Source: Onchocerca volvulus (Eukaryota > Nematoda > Chromadorea > Rhabditida > Onchocercidae). From it: a stretch of 64,000 nucleotides of DNA. A program made the translations under genes and the position numbers. Positions 12,640 to 24,453 of this stretch are shown piece by piece; positions within the stretch are counted from its first letter, which is position 1; every line of letters begins with the position of its first letter. The notes beneath the pieces are model-generated. The model saw only the letters and a program-made list of their open reading frames with translations, was not told the DNA's origin and made no database searches. Where the stretch lies: the NCBI GenBank assembly GCA_000499405.2, contig HG738137.1:3162001-3226000 (forward strand), given 5' to 3'.

Positions 12640-12798
12640 AACTTTCGCCTTTTTTTCTAATTTGGGAAAAATTGTTAAAACTTAATCAAACAAGTAAATC
12701 AATAACAGACTGAAATGAAACCTCCAAAAATCGAGCTGAATTTAAGTCAAATTGAACTTATATAATTGAGTCGAATAACAAACTGTTTTCTTTGCTCC
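12640..12798 (+). repeat. direct repeat, copy 2
   Basis: Second member of the pair described at 12345-12499. The two are separated by about 140 bases of unrelated sequence. Neither carries a coding frame. Confidence 0.6.
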
Positions 12799-12799
12799 T

Positions 12800-13900
12800 G
12801 TTGACAATTGCTAGATATAGATCATCATCGTGACAGAACGTTGATTATGATGATTTTGGAAAAATATAAATTTTTTACAAATTTTTCATGTTCATATACG
12901 AGGTGGCAGGTCGGAATTGCGGAGTGAATTTAGTTTAGGAAAAACATTTTCCGGACAAATAAAGTTATTATAAAGTTGAATAAAATTGTTAGTTCAATGT
13001 ATTCTCTAGTATGACTAAACATAAACTATGTGACAATTATTTCATTATTTTTCGAAGCATTCCAATTTGAGGAATTCACAGCTTAGTACTGGCCAAATTC
13101 ATTGCAAATAACCATTGTGACAAAAGCTGACATTCAACTTCATTTTGTACGGTGTAGAAAAAGATTTTTTTAAAACTGATTTTAGAAAAACTTGCAATGA
13201 ATTCCAAATTAATACTATATTATATGTGTAATGATTAGTTGAATTATTAATCTTTACAAGTTTTCAATTCAGAAAAAATAAAAATATGATGCATTGAAAA
13301 TAATAAAAATATAGATTGTACTCAGTACTCAACCTTTTTTCTGGGTAAAATTAAAGAATAGAATATTTGAAGTCTGTGACATGACTTAATTTAAGAGCCT
13401 ATCTCTTAAATGATAAGCTTTCTGAATCTGTAAAAATGAAATGCTTTATTTTTAGACTTATATCTATAAAAAGAATTTTTTTTCCAGAATTATGTCCATT
13501 TTGTGCATTATAAAACAAACAATTATCCGAAAATATCATTAGTTTGAGTCGCTTTAGTAGGATTGTTCTTCTTCGTTGCTCTAATTGAAGAACTGCTTGT
13601 GGAAGGAATCTTCTTCGAGACTTTTGCAAAAATTCCTATTCACTCAGAAAAAGAAAGCAATGTTTTCGGTATAACAACACTTTTGCTTTCTATTCATTAA
13701 ATTAGCTCTCTTCCAGTTTACTATTAATTTAATCATTATTCGCAACACAACCACAGCAGATACAAAGTAACTCTTGAAGTTATGTTAAGGTATTGTGATA
13801 TTGTGCTAATTTATGGCTCACTAATTAAGCTATATGACTTGTTTGATATTATTTTACTTGCAGGTAATGCAGGTAATTACTACCAGATGGAAAAAAGAAT
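12800..13900. other. intergenic
   Basis: AT-rich DNA with no gene that I can support. The frame at 13399-13629 on the minus strand shows no family motif. Confidence 0.5.
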
Positions 13901-13949
13901 GCTAATGGATATGTTTGTGTGTATGTCAGTGCAAGAGCGAAAATGACAT

Positions 13950-14720
13950 GATTGCATGCATGCGATGCAGTTTGTAGTTTGATGGATCTTAGAAATCTCA
14001 GCTCCATGCATATTCGATTTGCTTGGTCCCATACCATCCCTTCCCCCCTCCCGAGCTACCTGATTATCGATAAAAGTAGTCTACTTTTCATTCATCCAGC
14101 CTTCTCGACGAGCCAACAATCCATGGATCTGTCTGTCTGTCCACTTAATAGGCTAGAAATGGTGAATTCCAGGCCAAGCGGTTGTTCGATAAAGCAAATG
14201 CAAGCTTTCTCCTCTTCTCTTCACTTCAATCGAACCTTTTCAATGCATGCAAGCAAGCAAGCTTTCATGATTAATGAGATATCAAACCAAGAAAGAGTAG
14301 AAATGAATGGCACCCTTCTTTCCTTCCTTCCTTCCGATCCAATATCCATCTGTCTATTGCCTCTTTCGATGCGTGATCTATTTGCTGTCTGCATGATATG
14401 CAGTCTATACTGCAGCATGCAAGCAGCACGAACTAGAAACAAGTCACTAGCTAATATTGACAACTAACTATAACTCATTCCCTGTCTCGCACATACGACA
14501 TTCTATCATGTAAGCTTATTTCTAGGCTCCAAAGCAGTCGTTGTCGTTGTTGTCGCCGTCAGTATGTGCCTCCTCCTTGTCCCTTTCTTGTGGTGTGTGG
14601 TTTTTTTTTCGTGAAATGGTGATTGTTTCTTGCGTTTTCTCGGTATTTTTGCTAGAAAATTCGGAATTTTGGTGAAAATTTGAACAAAAATGTCTATTCC
14701 TAAATTCAATAGTTTATTCA
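13950..14720. promoter_or_regulatory. less AT-rich, GCATG-rich stretch upstream of etr-1; possible promoter or 5' exon
   Basis: Composition shifts away from the AT-rich background and GCATG recurs (13953-13961, 14006, 14244-14248, 14391 and 14416 areas), often as TGCATGC. A plus-strand open frame of 171 codons (13952-14467) fills the stretch but is rich in serine and methionine and looks unlike any protein I know. Because it ends about 450 bases before the first recognised etr-1 coding exon, it may be the promoter or an untranslated first exon. This is inference. Confidence 0.3.
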
Positions 14721-15157
14721 GCTAACCGGTGAAGCTTATTTTTAAATTCAGCATTCAAAATACTGTGCTTTTCATCCCTACGATTACTATAATTATTGCT
14801 ATTGTAAATTGCGAAAATTTACTGTTATATTTGTGATTCTGCAAAGCTAGATTCGTTATCTACTGGAGCCAAGTGATAGTGCATAAATATTTGATGTTTT
14901 GTGAATGTTCGATTAGTTTAGAAGAAAGGATTATTAGTAAATCCGAAGGTAGCCTGTTGCTACCACCAATATACTTAAATTTTCACAGTAACTCGAAAAT
15001 TCAAAGTTGAAAGAATCGTCCTCCTTGTTCCCCTTAAATAAAACTAGCTACTATTAAATATTTCTACAAAACTATTAATTTTATTGTAATTTGCTGCAAA
15101 CTATCTTCGGATCAATAAAATACTATTCCTGCTATTCCGATCTTTATGTATGCCTAA

Positions 15158-18100
15158 ATGGTGCATCATCAACAGCAAAATAAGAGTAAACAACAACAAC
15201 AATTGGGAAATAAAATGAATGGGGATAATGGTGTGAGTCGTTCGTCATCAACTGATAGCAATGGTTTCCCGGTGAAAGATGCTGATACGATCAAACTTTT
15301 CGTTGGACAAGTTAGTTTTCTTTCTTCTTTACTTAAATTAAAGTAGTTTCAACTAGAGACTGAATATAATCAACAACCAATTTTGCAGAAATCCATTATG
15401 AATAAAAAATGCCCATCTGTCTAGCACATGAATAAGGCATATTCTCCAAGATATTTTCTTTAAACAAATGGTCAAGCTGTTCAAACTAATTTTTCTTCAT
15501 TCAAAATTCAAAAAAAAATTTCAAACAGATTTTAAACACCTTTTTAAATGGATCTTCAAAATCGATCAATACATTCTTCTTTCCATATCTTTCAACAAAT
15601 CAGTTTTCTAATTTTTATTTCATTCATTCTTTCTTTAATATATTTGATTTGCCATTATACATAATAAAGATCCATAAAGATGAGAAATTTGTTAATGACA
15701 TAATTGATTTCCAATTTGTTCTGGAAATGCAAAATTTAATATGAAATAAACCATATAAGCAATTTGCTTATAAATTATGTAGGTTACTGTAGAAAAGAGA
15801 AAAGGACGCATGCCAATCATTTTTACTCTGCATCAGCCAATCAGCTTTCACTTCATTGTATATGCTTCTTCATAATGAGAGAATCTATTTTTTCACGTGA
15901 AATTTTTGATTTTTTGATAGCATGAATTCGCATGCTAATTTAATTAACTGGAATATTTAGAAAATTTCTAATGAAGACATTCGGCTGAATAGTGTTAAGG
16001 TACAGCCTTATAAGGTTCACAAGTTTCAAGCGATCAAAAGTATCACTCATGTGTTATAAAATTAATCGGAATAATACAAATCATCAGCAACTTAACAGCT
16101 TAAGCACCACGTGTCCATTTCATATTTTTAACAGATACGACAATTTTCATAATTAAATGTAAAGTAAAATTAAATTTTGGACATTAAGCAATTTATCAAT
16201 AAAAAAGTTTTGGGTTTTTGGAATCATGTAAATTTGGAACAGTTGAAACTTTCTGACAGCAACACCTTCAAATAATGGAAAATGATTATTTTGATGTTTT
16301 CATCTTAAGTTTAAGTCGAAAGTTTTAGATATGATTGACAAAGATAAATGAAAGACTACTCACTAATTTCATTTGAGTCTTCGACAACTAAAAAGAGAAT
16401 AAATAAGAAAGAACAAATAAAAAAGTTTATGGAATGAATTTTTTAGTAAAGTTTGTTATAATTTTCAAAAAAAAAAACTCTCTAGTCTCTTCAATCAGCA
16501 AGATATTCAAAGATTAAACTAAGCATTAATTAAAGATCAGGATGAAATGCAATTTGTTACTTGAAATTTGTTTAATACTTCAAATTCACTTTTTCAAAAC
16601 TTCTATATAATGTTTGCATCATTTTAGATTCCACGTAATTTGGAAGAAAAAGATTTACGACATCTGTTTGAAACTTACGGTAAAATCTATGAATTTACAA
16701 TTCTGAAAGACAAATATACGGGTTTACATAAAGGTTGCGCATTTCTAACCTATTGCCATCGCGACAGCGCCATCAGATGTCAATCTGCTCTACACGATCA
16801 GAAAACGCTTCCAGGAGTTAGTTTTCGCATTCATTTAAAATTCCAATGGGTAAAAAATTTTTAAAAATTGAATTAGAGAATAAATTTTAAAAAAAGCAAA
16901 AAAAAGCATTGTTTTTAACCTGCAATATATTTGTCACAGTTTACAGGAAGATATGAGAAACAAAGTTCAATCATTTTGCGCACATTCCTAAATTTCATTT
17001 TTGGTTCTGCTAAACAAGTCAGCTATTGATTCCATTTTCAAATGAACTATATATATACGTTGACTATCTTTTGAATTTGATTTACAGATTCATCTCTTTC
17101 GAAATTAGTTGCAGTTCATTGAAAATATTTCTTACATGAAGTAAAATAATTCTATAACTATATAATTAAAATAGTTCGAGATGGTATCATTATTTTCGTA
17201 AACAGTGCGAATCATCAATTTGCTCAAGAATTTGCGAAATTTTTACATAAGCGCAAGTATTTTTTATCAACAAGTCATGATTCTTCAAGCTTCTAAATTT
17301 TTGCGAAATAGAGTAGATAATAAAGGAAATTGTCATGAAAATTTTCAAGAACTGATATTCATCTTTTAAACAAGTAATGATCATTGTTTTTGGTACATTT
17401 TTTCATATAAAGCATTTATTTGAGGCATTCCTATTTTCAGCTTAAGGATTTCTTTCAATCTAAAATTATTGACGCAAATATATTATTAATAAGAAAGTTG
17501 CGGAAGTTAATGATTTTGATTAATAGCAATAGTTGACAATTGGACAGGAAATGTAGCACATATTGAATTGCTTTGTAATAACTTTTCAACCACTAAATGA
17601 CACACATTACTGAAGTGTTTCCAAATATTGGAATGAAATTTAGATTTGTATAAATAGAAATGCATGTATGGTGTAAATATAATTTGAACCTGAGCTGTAA
17701 TAGTGTCTTTATTTATTTTATTATGTATAAATTCTGAGCATTTAGGAACTAAGCCTTTTTATGTTCCAAAATATTATAATTTGGAAAAAATTGCTAAAAA
17801 AATGAAATAACTGAGCCAAATTTTGGCCATTTTATGAAGACTAATTCTACGATCGCTCGATTTATGTCATTGCATAAAATAGCAAATTTAATGGTTTACT
17901 CCACATTATGTGTATTTGAAATCTATAAAATGTGTCTGTGTACACAACTGTTTGATAGAGAAACAATCACATTTGAGAAAATTAATTCCTTGGAATCTTT
18001 GTCATTTATCAGTTGAAAAAAAAACGGAAAATCTCGTCGATTTCAAATATTCACGTTTTCAGAAAAGTGAAATTTCATATTGTGTTGAAAAAAGTGTGGA

Positions 18101-21100
18101 TATTTGGAAATTGAAATTTTTTTGTGCTAAACCTTGTCGAAGAAATTTCGCTGTCATTCGTAAATTTAATAGGGCAGATAAGTGGAGGAAAGGAAGAACC
18201 AATCATTGCAAAGATTTAGAAGTTCAGTTCTTCTTCTCGGATTGGGGGTGGAACAACCTTTTGCATTGTGAAAGAGCTTAACTTCATCCATCCATCCATC
18301 CATCTCTCTCTCGTTTATTGAAATTCATTTTAGCTCCCTTCCTCTTCCTTCCTTCTTCTTCTTCTTCTTCTTCTTCTTCTTCTTCTTCTTCTTCTTCTTC
18401 TTTCCCCTTTTTCATCTTCAATTTCAAAATCAGCTAAATGCCGGCAGTGTAGCTCTAACATTTGATTCGGCGGTCGTTTGTCCAGTCTACGTTTCAACTG
18501 CTCCTACACCACTCCGGTGTACTGCCAACCGGAAACTAATCAGTGTCATGTTTGCTTATACAAAACCCATAGTAATTTAAGCAATGGAATAAGACAAAGA
18601 GTTGCCATTACTGTAGTTATTCATTCATTGACCCGTTGCTAATGCCCTCTTGAATGATGATGACTGCTCTTCGGGTGAGTAGTAATTTTTGAATCAAAAT
18701 TTTTATTTTTTAGAAAAAATACTTCAGAATTCGCTACTTTCAATCTTTCGGCTGCTAACATTGTAGCACTAAATATTCACTGAATAATTCTCTTAAAGAA
18801 TCTTTAACAACTTAATCTTTTTTTTTTTTGGTATCACTAAATTGTTTACAAATGAATTGCTTACTATAAGCAACCAAATCATTGTTATGACATTATAAGC
18901 CTAACTTATCGATTTCATAATTGAATTCTAAAAAGCTCAAAAGAATTAAAATATTTTTTTACCGTCCATTATGCTTTTTTAAAATCGTCAAATGATTTAC
19001 ACCGTAATCTTTTGAAGAACTGAAGAAATTAGTTTAATATATTGCACTAATTTCAGTTTTTTACCGATTCTTTCTATTTCAATAAAATATTTGTTCCAAG
19101 TTTTTCAAGAAAGACATTCTCTTCAACTTCTCAATTTTCCAATTAATTAAATTAATAAAAATCAGTATTATTAATGGAATCAGCATTATCTTGAAATCAG
19201 GATTGAACTGCAATTGATAAAAATAAAATAGTTTTTTTGTAAATCTTATCGAATAAAATAAGTTTTTTTGCGATGTTTTAAAACAAAATTTTTTTTTATT
19301 CTTTTGGAAATAATTCTTAAAAAATTGCAATCAATCATGGAACAAAAAATTTTCTTAAATAAACCGATAGATTTAAGACAAAGATTTGGAGCTTACTATC
19401 ATTTTCTCACTAGATAATTTAGTTGATAACTTTATAGTAACAAAACATATCAAAACATCAAAATATCAAAACCATTTTCAAAACTTTTGTGATATCAAAA
19501 CGATTTTCAAAACCGTCCAACTTTAGATGAACCGTGCGATGCAGGTGAAGCCGGCAGATAATGAGAGTCGTCCGGATTCACCGAAAAATGCTGAAGAAAG
19601 AAAGCTTTTTGTCGGTATGCTCTCGAAACAACACAGTGAAGACGATGTTCGCTCCTTATTTGCTCCTTTCGGTGTTATTGATGAGGTCAAATTTCAATTT
19701 TTTTCAGAATATGCTATAAATTTGAAAATACTATCATTTCATTATTGGCTGGGAAGAGTTAAGCAACAAAGAAGTTCAGTTTAAAAATTAAAATTTTAAT
19801 CCAAACACCTCATTGATTCTTTTCTGAAAAATGTTGAGTTATATCCTTTTGGCTACCAGAAATGCCTTGAAGCCGTTTCCATAGAATTAGGATCCATCAA
19901 ATACTGATATAGCAAATCACCAAATTGTACTAGAAATGATTAAAGCTAATCAGCAGAAGATTGAAAATGAATAATAATTGCTCATTAATTCCCAACGCTC
20001 TTATCAGAAATATTTTTCTGCAAAAATATGCTATATCTCATTGAAAAAGTAATGAATTTGGCTGCGACATCAAAGACACCATCAGTAGCTAACAAAGCAG
20101 TGCCTTTCAATCATCTCCAATTCATTGAAGATAGGAAAATGAAAGAGAGATTCCTTTTCGAATTCTTTGGATTCTTCTCAGATTTTCCTAGCCTTTCACT
20201 TTTTTTTCAAAGAAAAAGAAAATTATTTTACTTTTCTTGCTCTTATCATCATCATTTTCCATATTTTTTCTTCCAAATTTCATGTTTTTCTGAAGCTAAT
20301 AAGTTGATTTAAATTTTAATCCTTCTCACCACCTTATTTATTGCTTACTTATTTTCGACATATCATTTTAATCTTTTCTTTGATGTATTTTCTTTCTGCA
20401 TATTCCTTCATTCAAATTTTGTTGAAATTATATATCCCTTCGAATTTTCCTCCTAAATGGCATAAAAATTAATTTTTTTCAAGTCTTTCCGTTAAACTAA
20501 TATTTCTAACTTTTCTAACTCTCCTGAAACATATTCTCCCCTGAATCATTTTATCTCTTTCCTATTCATCTCCAACAAAAAGTAAGAAATCTCCTAAGTA
20601 AAACTCCTGGAATCGTTTCCAGTTAATTAAGCTCAGGTAAATATTCGATGAATTTTAGGTAACTGTACTTCGTGGTGCCGACGGTTTATCAAAAGGATGT
20701 GCATTCGTAAAATTTGCGACACATTCGCAAGCTGCAATGGCAATTAATGCCCTTCATGGTAGTCAGACAATGCCAGGTGCGTCCTCATCGCTAGTCGTCA
20801 AATTCGCAGATACAGAAAAAGAACGACAATTACGACGAATGCAGCAAATGGCTGCTCAAATGGGTTTATTAAATCCGATGCTTGTCAGTCAAGCCGGTGT
20901 ATATAATACGGCATATCAACAGGTTCGTGATATGATACGGCTGCACTGTTAATTATTCATTTGCAAATTAATCATAAATGAAACAAGATGTTAGGTAATT
21001 GGACTAGACCTGAAATTTTCGATATTTTTATATAGCATTGGCCAAATAGCTGGTGATAAATAGCCAAGAACATTCATGAAATCGTGTGATATCGTTTCAG

Positions 21101-24100
21101 AAATCCATCATAATTTGTCGCATTTTCATAGAAATAAATTGCAAATGTTCGAATTTGAAAAACGATAAATTTAAAAAAGTGTTTTGATTTCTCGTAATTT
21201 CAGCTGCTGCAACAACAAGCTACTCTTGTAGCAGCGCAAACAGCCGCAGCTGCATATTTCCCAGTCGCTATGGCACCGCAAACAGCGGTAAGTTTTGCTA
21301 AGCGATTATGCATGCAATTAGCGATTATGCATGCAATTATGCATCAGTCATTAATTACTCCTCAACCCATCCCCGCATTTTATCATCATAGCAAAATTGA
21401 TGGTTTTTATTTCAAATCCCCAATTGATATAAGAAAGAGAGAGAGAGAGAGAGAAAGAGAGAGATTTCTGAATAATTGATATTTTAGTCAAAAATTGATA
21501 GAAATTTTGTTGAATGTTACATTTAAATGACTGTAACATCTGCTCTTTCCCTCTGTCATCATCATCTGTCCTCTTATTATGTGCAATCAAGATCAATTTG
21601 CATAATCCAGAAAGCGATTAGCACAGAAACAGAGCTGATGAGAAGAGAAAGAAAGAGAGAGAGAAAGAGAAAGAGAAGGAAAAGCTGTTAGGCAAAAAGA
21701 ATGAGAATACTACAACTAATGATCGTTTCAATAATAATCATTAAGATTGAGTGACATGAAAATATAGCATTTGACTAATCAAGAATTGCCATCTTGCAGT
21801 GTGTCACATATCTCTCTCTCATTAAAAGACTTTTTAATTAACCGCAAGGGAGATTGAAATGAAAAGGAAAAGGAAAGATGGAAAGTGACGATGAATTATG
21901 AATTTTGCGATTTTCCTTTCAATTCCTCTCTCCTTCTGTTTGTTTCATTTCTGCTGTTTTCATATGAATTTCCTCTCGATTTGGCAGGTAATTTCAGCTA
22001 ACAGCAGCAGGATTGGCAGGAACAGCAAATCCAGCGGCGACATTCCTGACACAACATCCGTTGCAGCCACTTTCAGCACTTCCTTTACAACAAGCTAACT
22101 CTGTCCAAGCAATTTCCGCATTATCACAACCTTATGCACCTGTTGATTATGCTGCAGCTGTAGCTGCAAGCGTTACACAACAATATGCACGTAAGATTGT
22201 TTCAGTAATTCTTCAGATTTTTGTATTCTATGAAACAAGAAGAAGTTGCATTCACACGAGCCATTTATACTTTAAGAACATCTTGCTATATAGTCCGATC
22301 GCATCCAATGAATTAGTAATTATCGAATTATCTGAATCGATCTAGATCAACGTATAAAGTGGATGTTGATATTTTTTTTTTCAATGAACTACTAATTTGA
22401 TGTATAAGTGCAGAAAGTTTGCAGCTTCAAGTACTGCAGCTGCAGTAGCTGTTGATTCGACGGCATATACATTACCAGCTAGTGGGACATTGCCTGTCGG
22501 AACAATAGCCGGAACAATACCTGCGGTTACGCTAGCTTCAGCTTACAATCCTCTGGTCAATCTTGAACAACAAACAAGTAAAAGTTCATTTATTGATTTG
22601 TGATTTAAAAGAAATGAAAGATGAGAGATTGACATAGAACTTTTTGATAATATTTAATCAAAAAAATAGTTAATTTTACAGATTTCAACACAGAATGATG
22701 AGTAATTATTGATTTTTCATTAGAAAATAATAGTCTTGAAATCATGTTTGTTATAGATCCATACAATCAAGCCTTGCAACAAGCAATTGCTCTTCAGCAA
22801 GCAGCTATTCTTTTTCCAGGCACACAAAAAGAAGGTGCTAATTTAGTTGTAATTATTGGTAAATATATATATATATATATATATCATTATCAGAAGCAAA
22901 ATTTTGAAATAAACTGTCGACTAAGGCAGAGCAAAGACATAGTAAAATGATAATATTTGCAATGAGCAGAGTAAAGAAACTACGATATTATTTTTTTGGA
23001 CATCTTGTCGAGAAAGCACTTTAAAACATGAGTGTGTATCCAGGCTTGAGTTTTAAGCATTTTGAGCTTTTAAGCTTCTAAGCAACAAATGTCATTATTC
23101 TTTTAAATGAAATTTCGATTTTTCCTTTTAGAAAATTTATAATTTTGAAGATTTTGAGAAATTTAAAAATCGTTCTAACCTTAAAAACATTACTTTGTTT
23201 TGTCCTTTCGCAAAAAGTTACATAAATATTTCAAAAAAAAAAAAACCAAATTTGGTCAAGTCTTCAGCAAAACATATGTTTTACAAAGATGTTTTCGTTT
23301 TTGCTAACCAAAAAGTCACAAAAAGTTTGAATACTTGAATTTTCGCTGAATTGTATACGAAATCCGCTTCAGTTCGAATGAGAATTTGATTTTGTCATAT
23401 TTTGCTTTGCTTGCTCAGTTAGCTTCATTAGCATTTGATCGAATTAAATCGACTCACAATTTTCTTCCCCGGCAACAATAGCACTAAATTTATTTATTGA
23501 AAAAAATGAGAACGAAAAAGACGTAAATGGCAGGGCCATCTCCGGAAACGAACTTCTTCCTCTCCTGGATCTTCCCCTTATATTTATTCATGTGACATTT
23601 CTGCTTCCCGAAGAACTTCGTTCAGCAAGATAAAACAATTACTTTATAGTTTAATGCTTTGCTAGCACGCATTTTTAAAGTCTCATTAGTCTATGCTTCT
23701 TTGAAATTCATTTTAATAACAAATACTTTCAGATAGTTCCTCACTTCTTAGTTATAAAGTATCCGATCGGAACTCTGAGTTTTCATCTGTCTATAATCAT
23801 GCAATTTTGTTACATTATCGAACGACTAAATTCATTTAAAGTTGAAATGTTCAGATGAAGGAATATTAAGAAGAAACCAACAGTGGCGTATTTCAGTTTT
23901 GGGTCCAGAAGGGTGCAATTTATTCATCTATCATTTACCGCAGGAATTTGGTGATGCTGAACTAATGCAAATGTTCATGCCTTTCGGACATGTAATAAGC
24001 GCCAAAGTTTTTATTGATCGAGCAACCAATCAAAGTAAATGCTTTGGTAAGCTTTTATTTAACTACTCATATTTTGATAAAATTCATAAAGTCATAAGAT

Positions 24101-24453
24101 GCATATAGTACGGTGACTTCATTTCAGTTTATTGGATTAAGACAAGAGAAACATACCACTTAGTTTACACGTTATCCTGATGAATTAGAAAGGACGTAAA
24201 GACCATGTAAATATGTGAATATTTAAAGAACATGTTGATATAGTATCTCAACTTGTCTAAAATGTATTTGTAATTACAGTATGAAAGATATAATATTGTA
24301 GTTTTAGTTTGTAATTACAGTATCAATTCAGGTTTCGTTTCCTATGACAATACCGCCTCAGCAATGGCAGCAATTCAGGCAATGAATGGTTTTCAAATCG
24401 GCATGAAACGACTCAAAGTGCAATTGAAACGACCGAGAGATAAACCGTACTGA
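15158..24453 (+). CDS. etr-1: CELF-family RNA-binding protein, ETR-1-like, three RRMs
   Basis: CELF (CUG-BP/ELAV-like) proteins bind GU-rich RNA and control alternative splicing, translation and decay; C. elegans ETR-1 acts in muscle. Ten exons: 15158-15310, 16628-16816, 19527-19685, 20659-20922, 21204-21287, 21998-22190, 22425-22577, 22757-22834, 23897-24046, 24332-24453. They total 1545 bases, 514 residues. RRM1 has RNP2 LFVGQI and RNP1 [11 protein letters not shown]2 has LFVGML and [11 protein letters not shown]3 has LFIYHL and KCFGFVSY. The C-terminus [16 protein letters not shown] is nearly identical to vertebrate CELFs as I remember them. The divergent linker between RRM2 and RRM3 (exons 5-8) is rich in alanine and glutamine, as is usual. 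The short N-terminus before RRM1 is also glutamine-rich. Introns are large (up to 2.7 kb) and probably regulatory. Exon 8 may end at 22834 (GTGCTA) or 24 bases later (GTAAAT); both keep the frame. Confidence 0.92.
18283..18402 (+). repeat. CATC and TTC microsatellites in etr-1 intron 2
   Basis: A short (CATC)n run and a CT run (about 18284-18309) are followed by roughly 17 TTC/CTT units (about 18352-18402). The pyrimidine tract lies about 250 bases upstream of a candidate alternative first exon. Confidence 0.85.
18654..18674 (+). other. candidate alternative first coding exon of etr-1
   Basis: Three consecutive ATGs followed by ACT GCT CTT CGG and then a strong donor, GTGAGT. The exon ends in phase 0 and exon 3 at 19527 begins in phase 0, so splicing would give MMMTALR fused to the residues that precede RRM2. 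The flanking 250 bases (18420-18660) are less AT-rich than the rest of the intron. The product would lack RRM1. No transcript evidence is available here. Confidence 0.35.
21204..21287 (+). other. etr-1 exon 5, candidate cassette exon
   Basis: This exon is 84 bases, begins and ends in phase 0 and encodes part of the alanine/glutamine-rich linker. Skipping it would keep the frame. Its donor is followed within about 20 bases by two UGCAUG motifs (see 21302-21340). Confidence 0.4.
21302..21340 (+). promoter_or_regulatory. tandem UGCAUG element downstream of etr-1 exon 5
   Basis: A 19-base unit (GCGATTATGCATGCAATTA) is repeated twice in a row, giving TGCATG at 21309-21314 and 21328-21333. UGCAUG is the known binding site of RBFOX/FOX-1 proteins, and sites just downstream of an exon usually promote its inclusion. 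Function here is inferred. Confidence 0.5.
21432..21680 (+). repeat. GA-rich microsatellites in etr-1 intron 5
   Basis: Two purine tracts, about 21433-21465 and 21640-21680, made mostly of GA and GAAA units. Confidence 0.85.
22862..22884 (+). repeat. (TA)n microsatellite in etr-1 intron 8
   Basis: About ten TA units directly follow the downstream alternative donor (GTAAAT) of exon 8. Confidence 0.85.

Noticed and set aside
13952..14467. 171-codon plus-strand open frame
   Set aside because: Low-complexity, no known motif, overlapped by an 80-codon antisense frame, no good splice context. Better explained by the composition of the stretch upstream of etr-1.
17910..18281. 123-codon frame in etr-1 intron 2
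   Set aside because: Lies inside an intron, has no family motif and no splice signals that would join it in phase.
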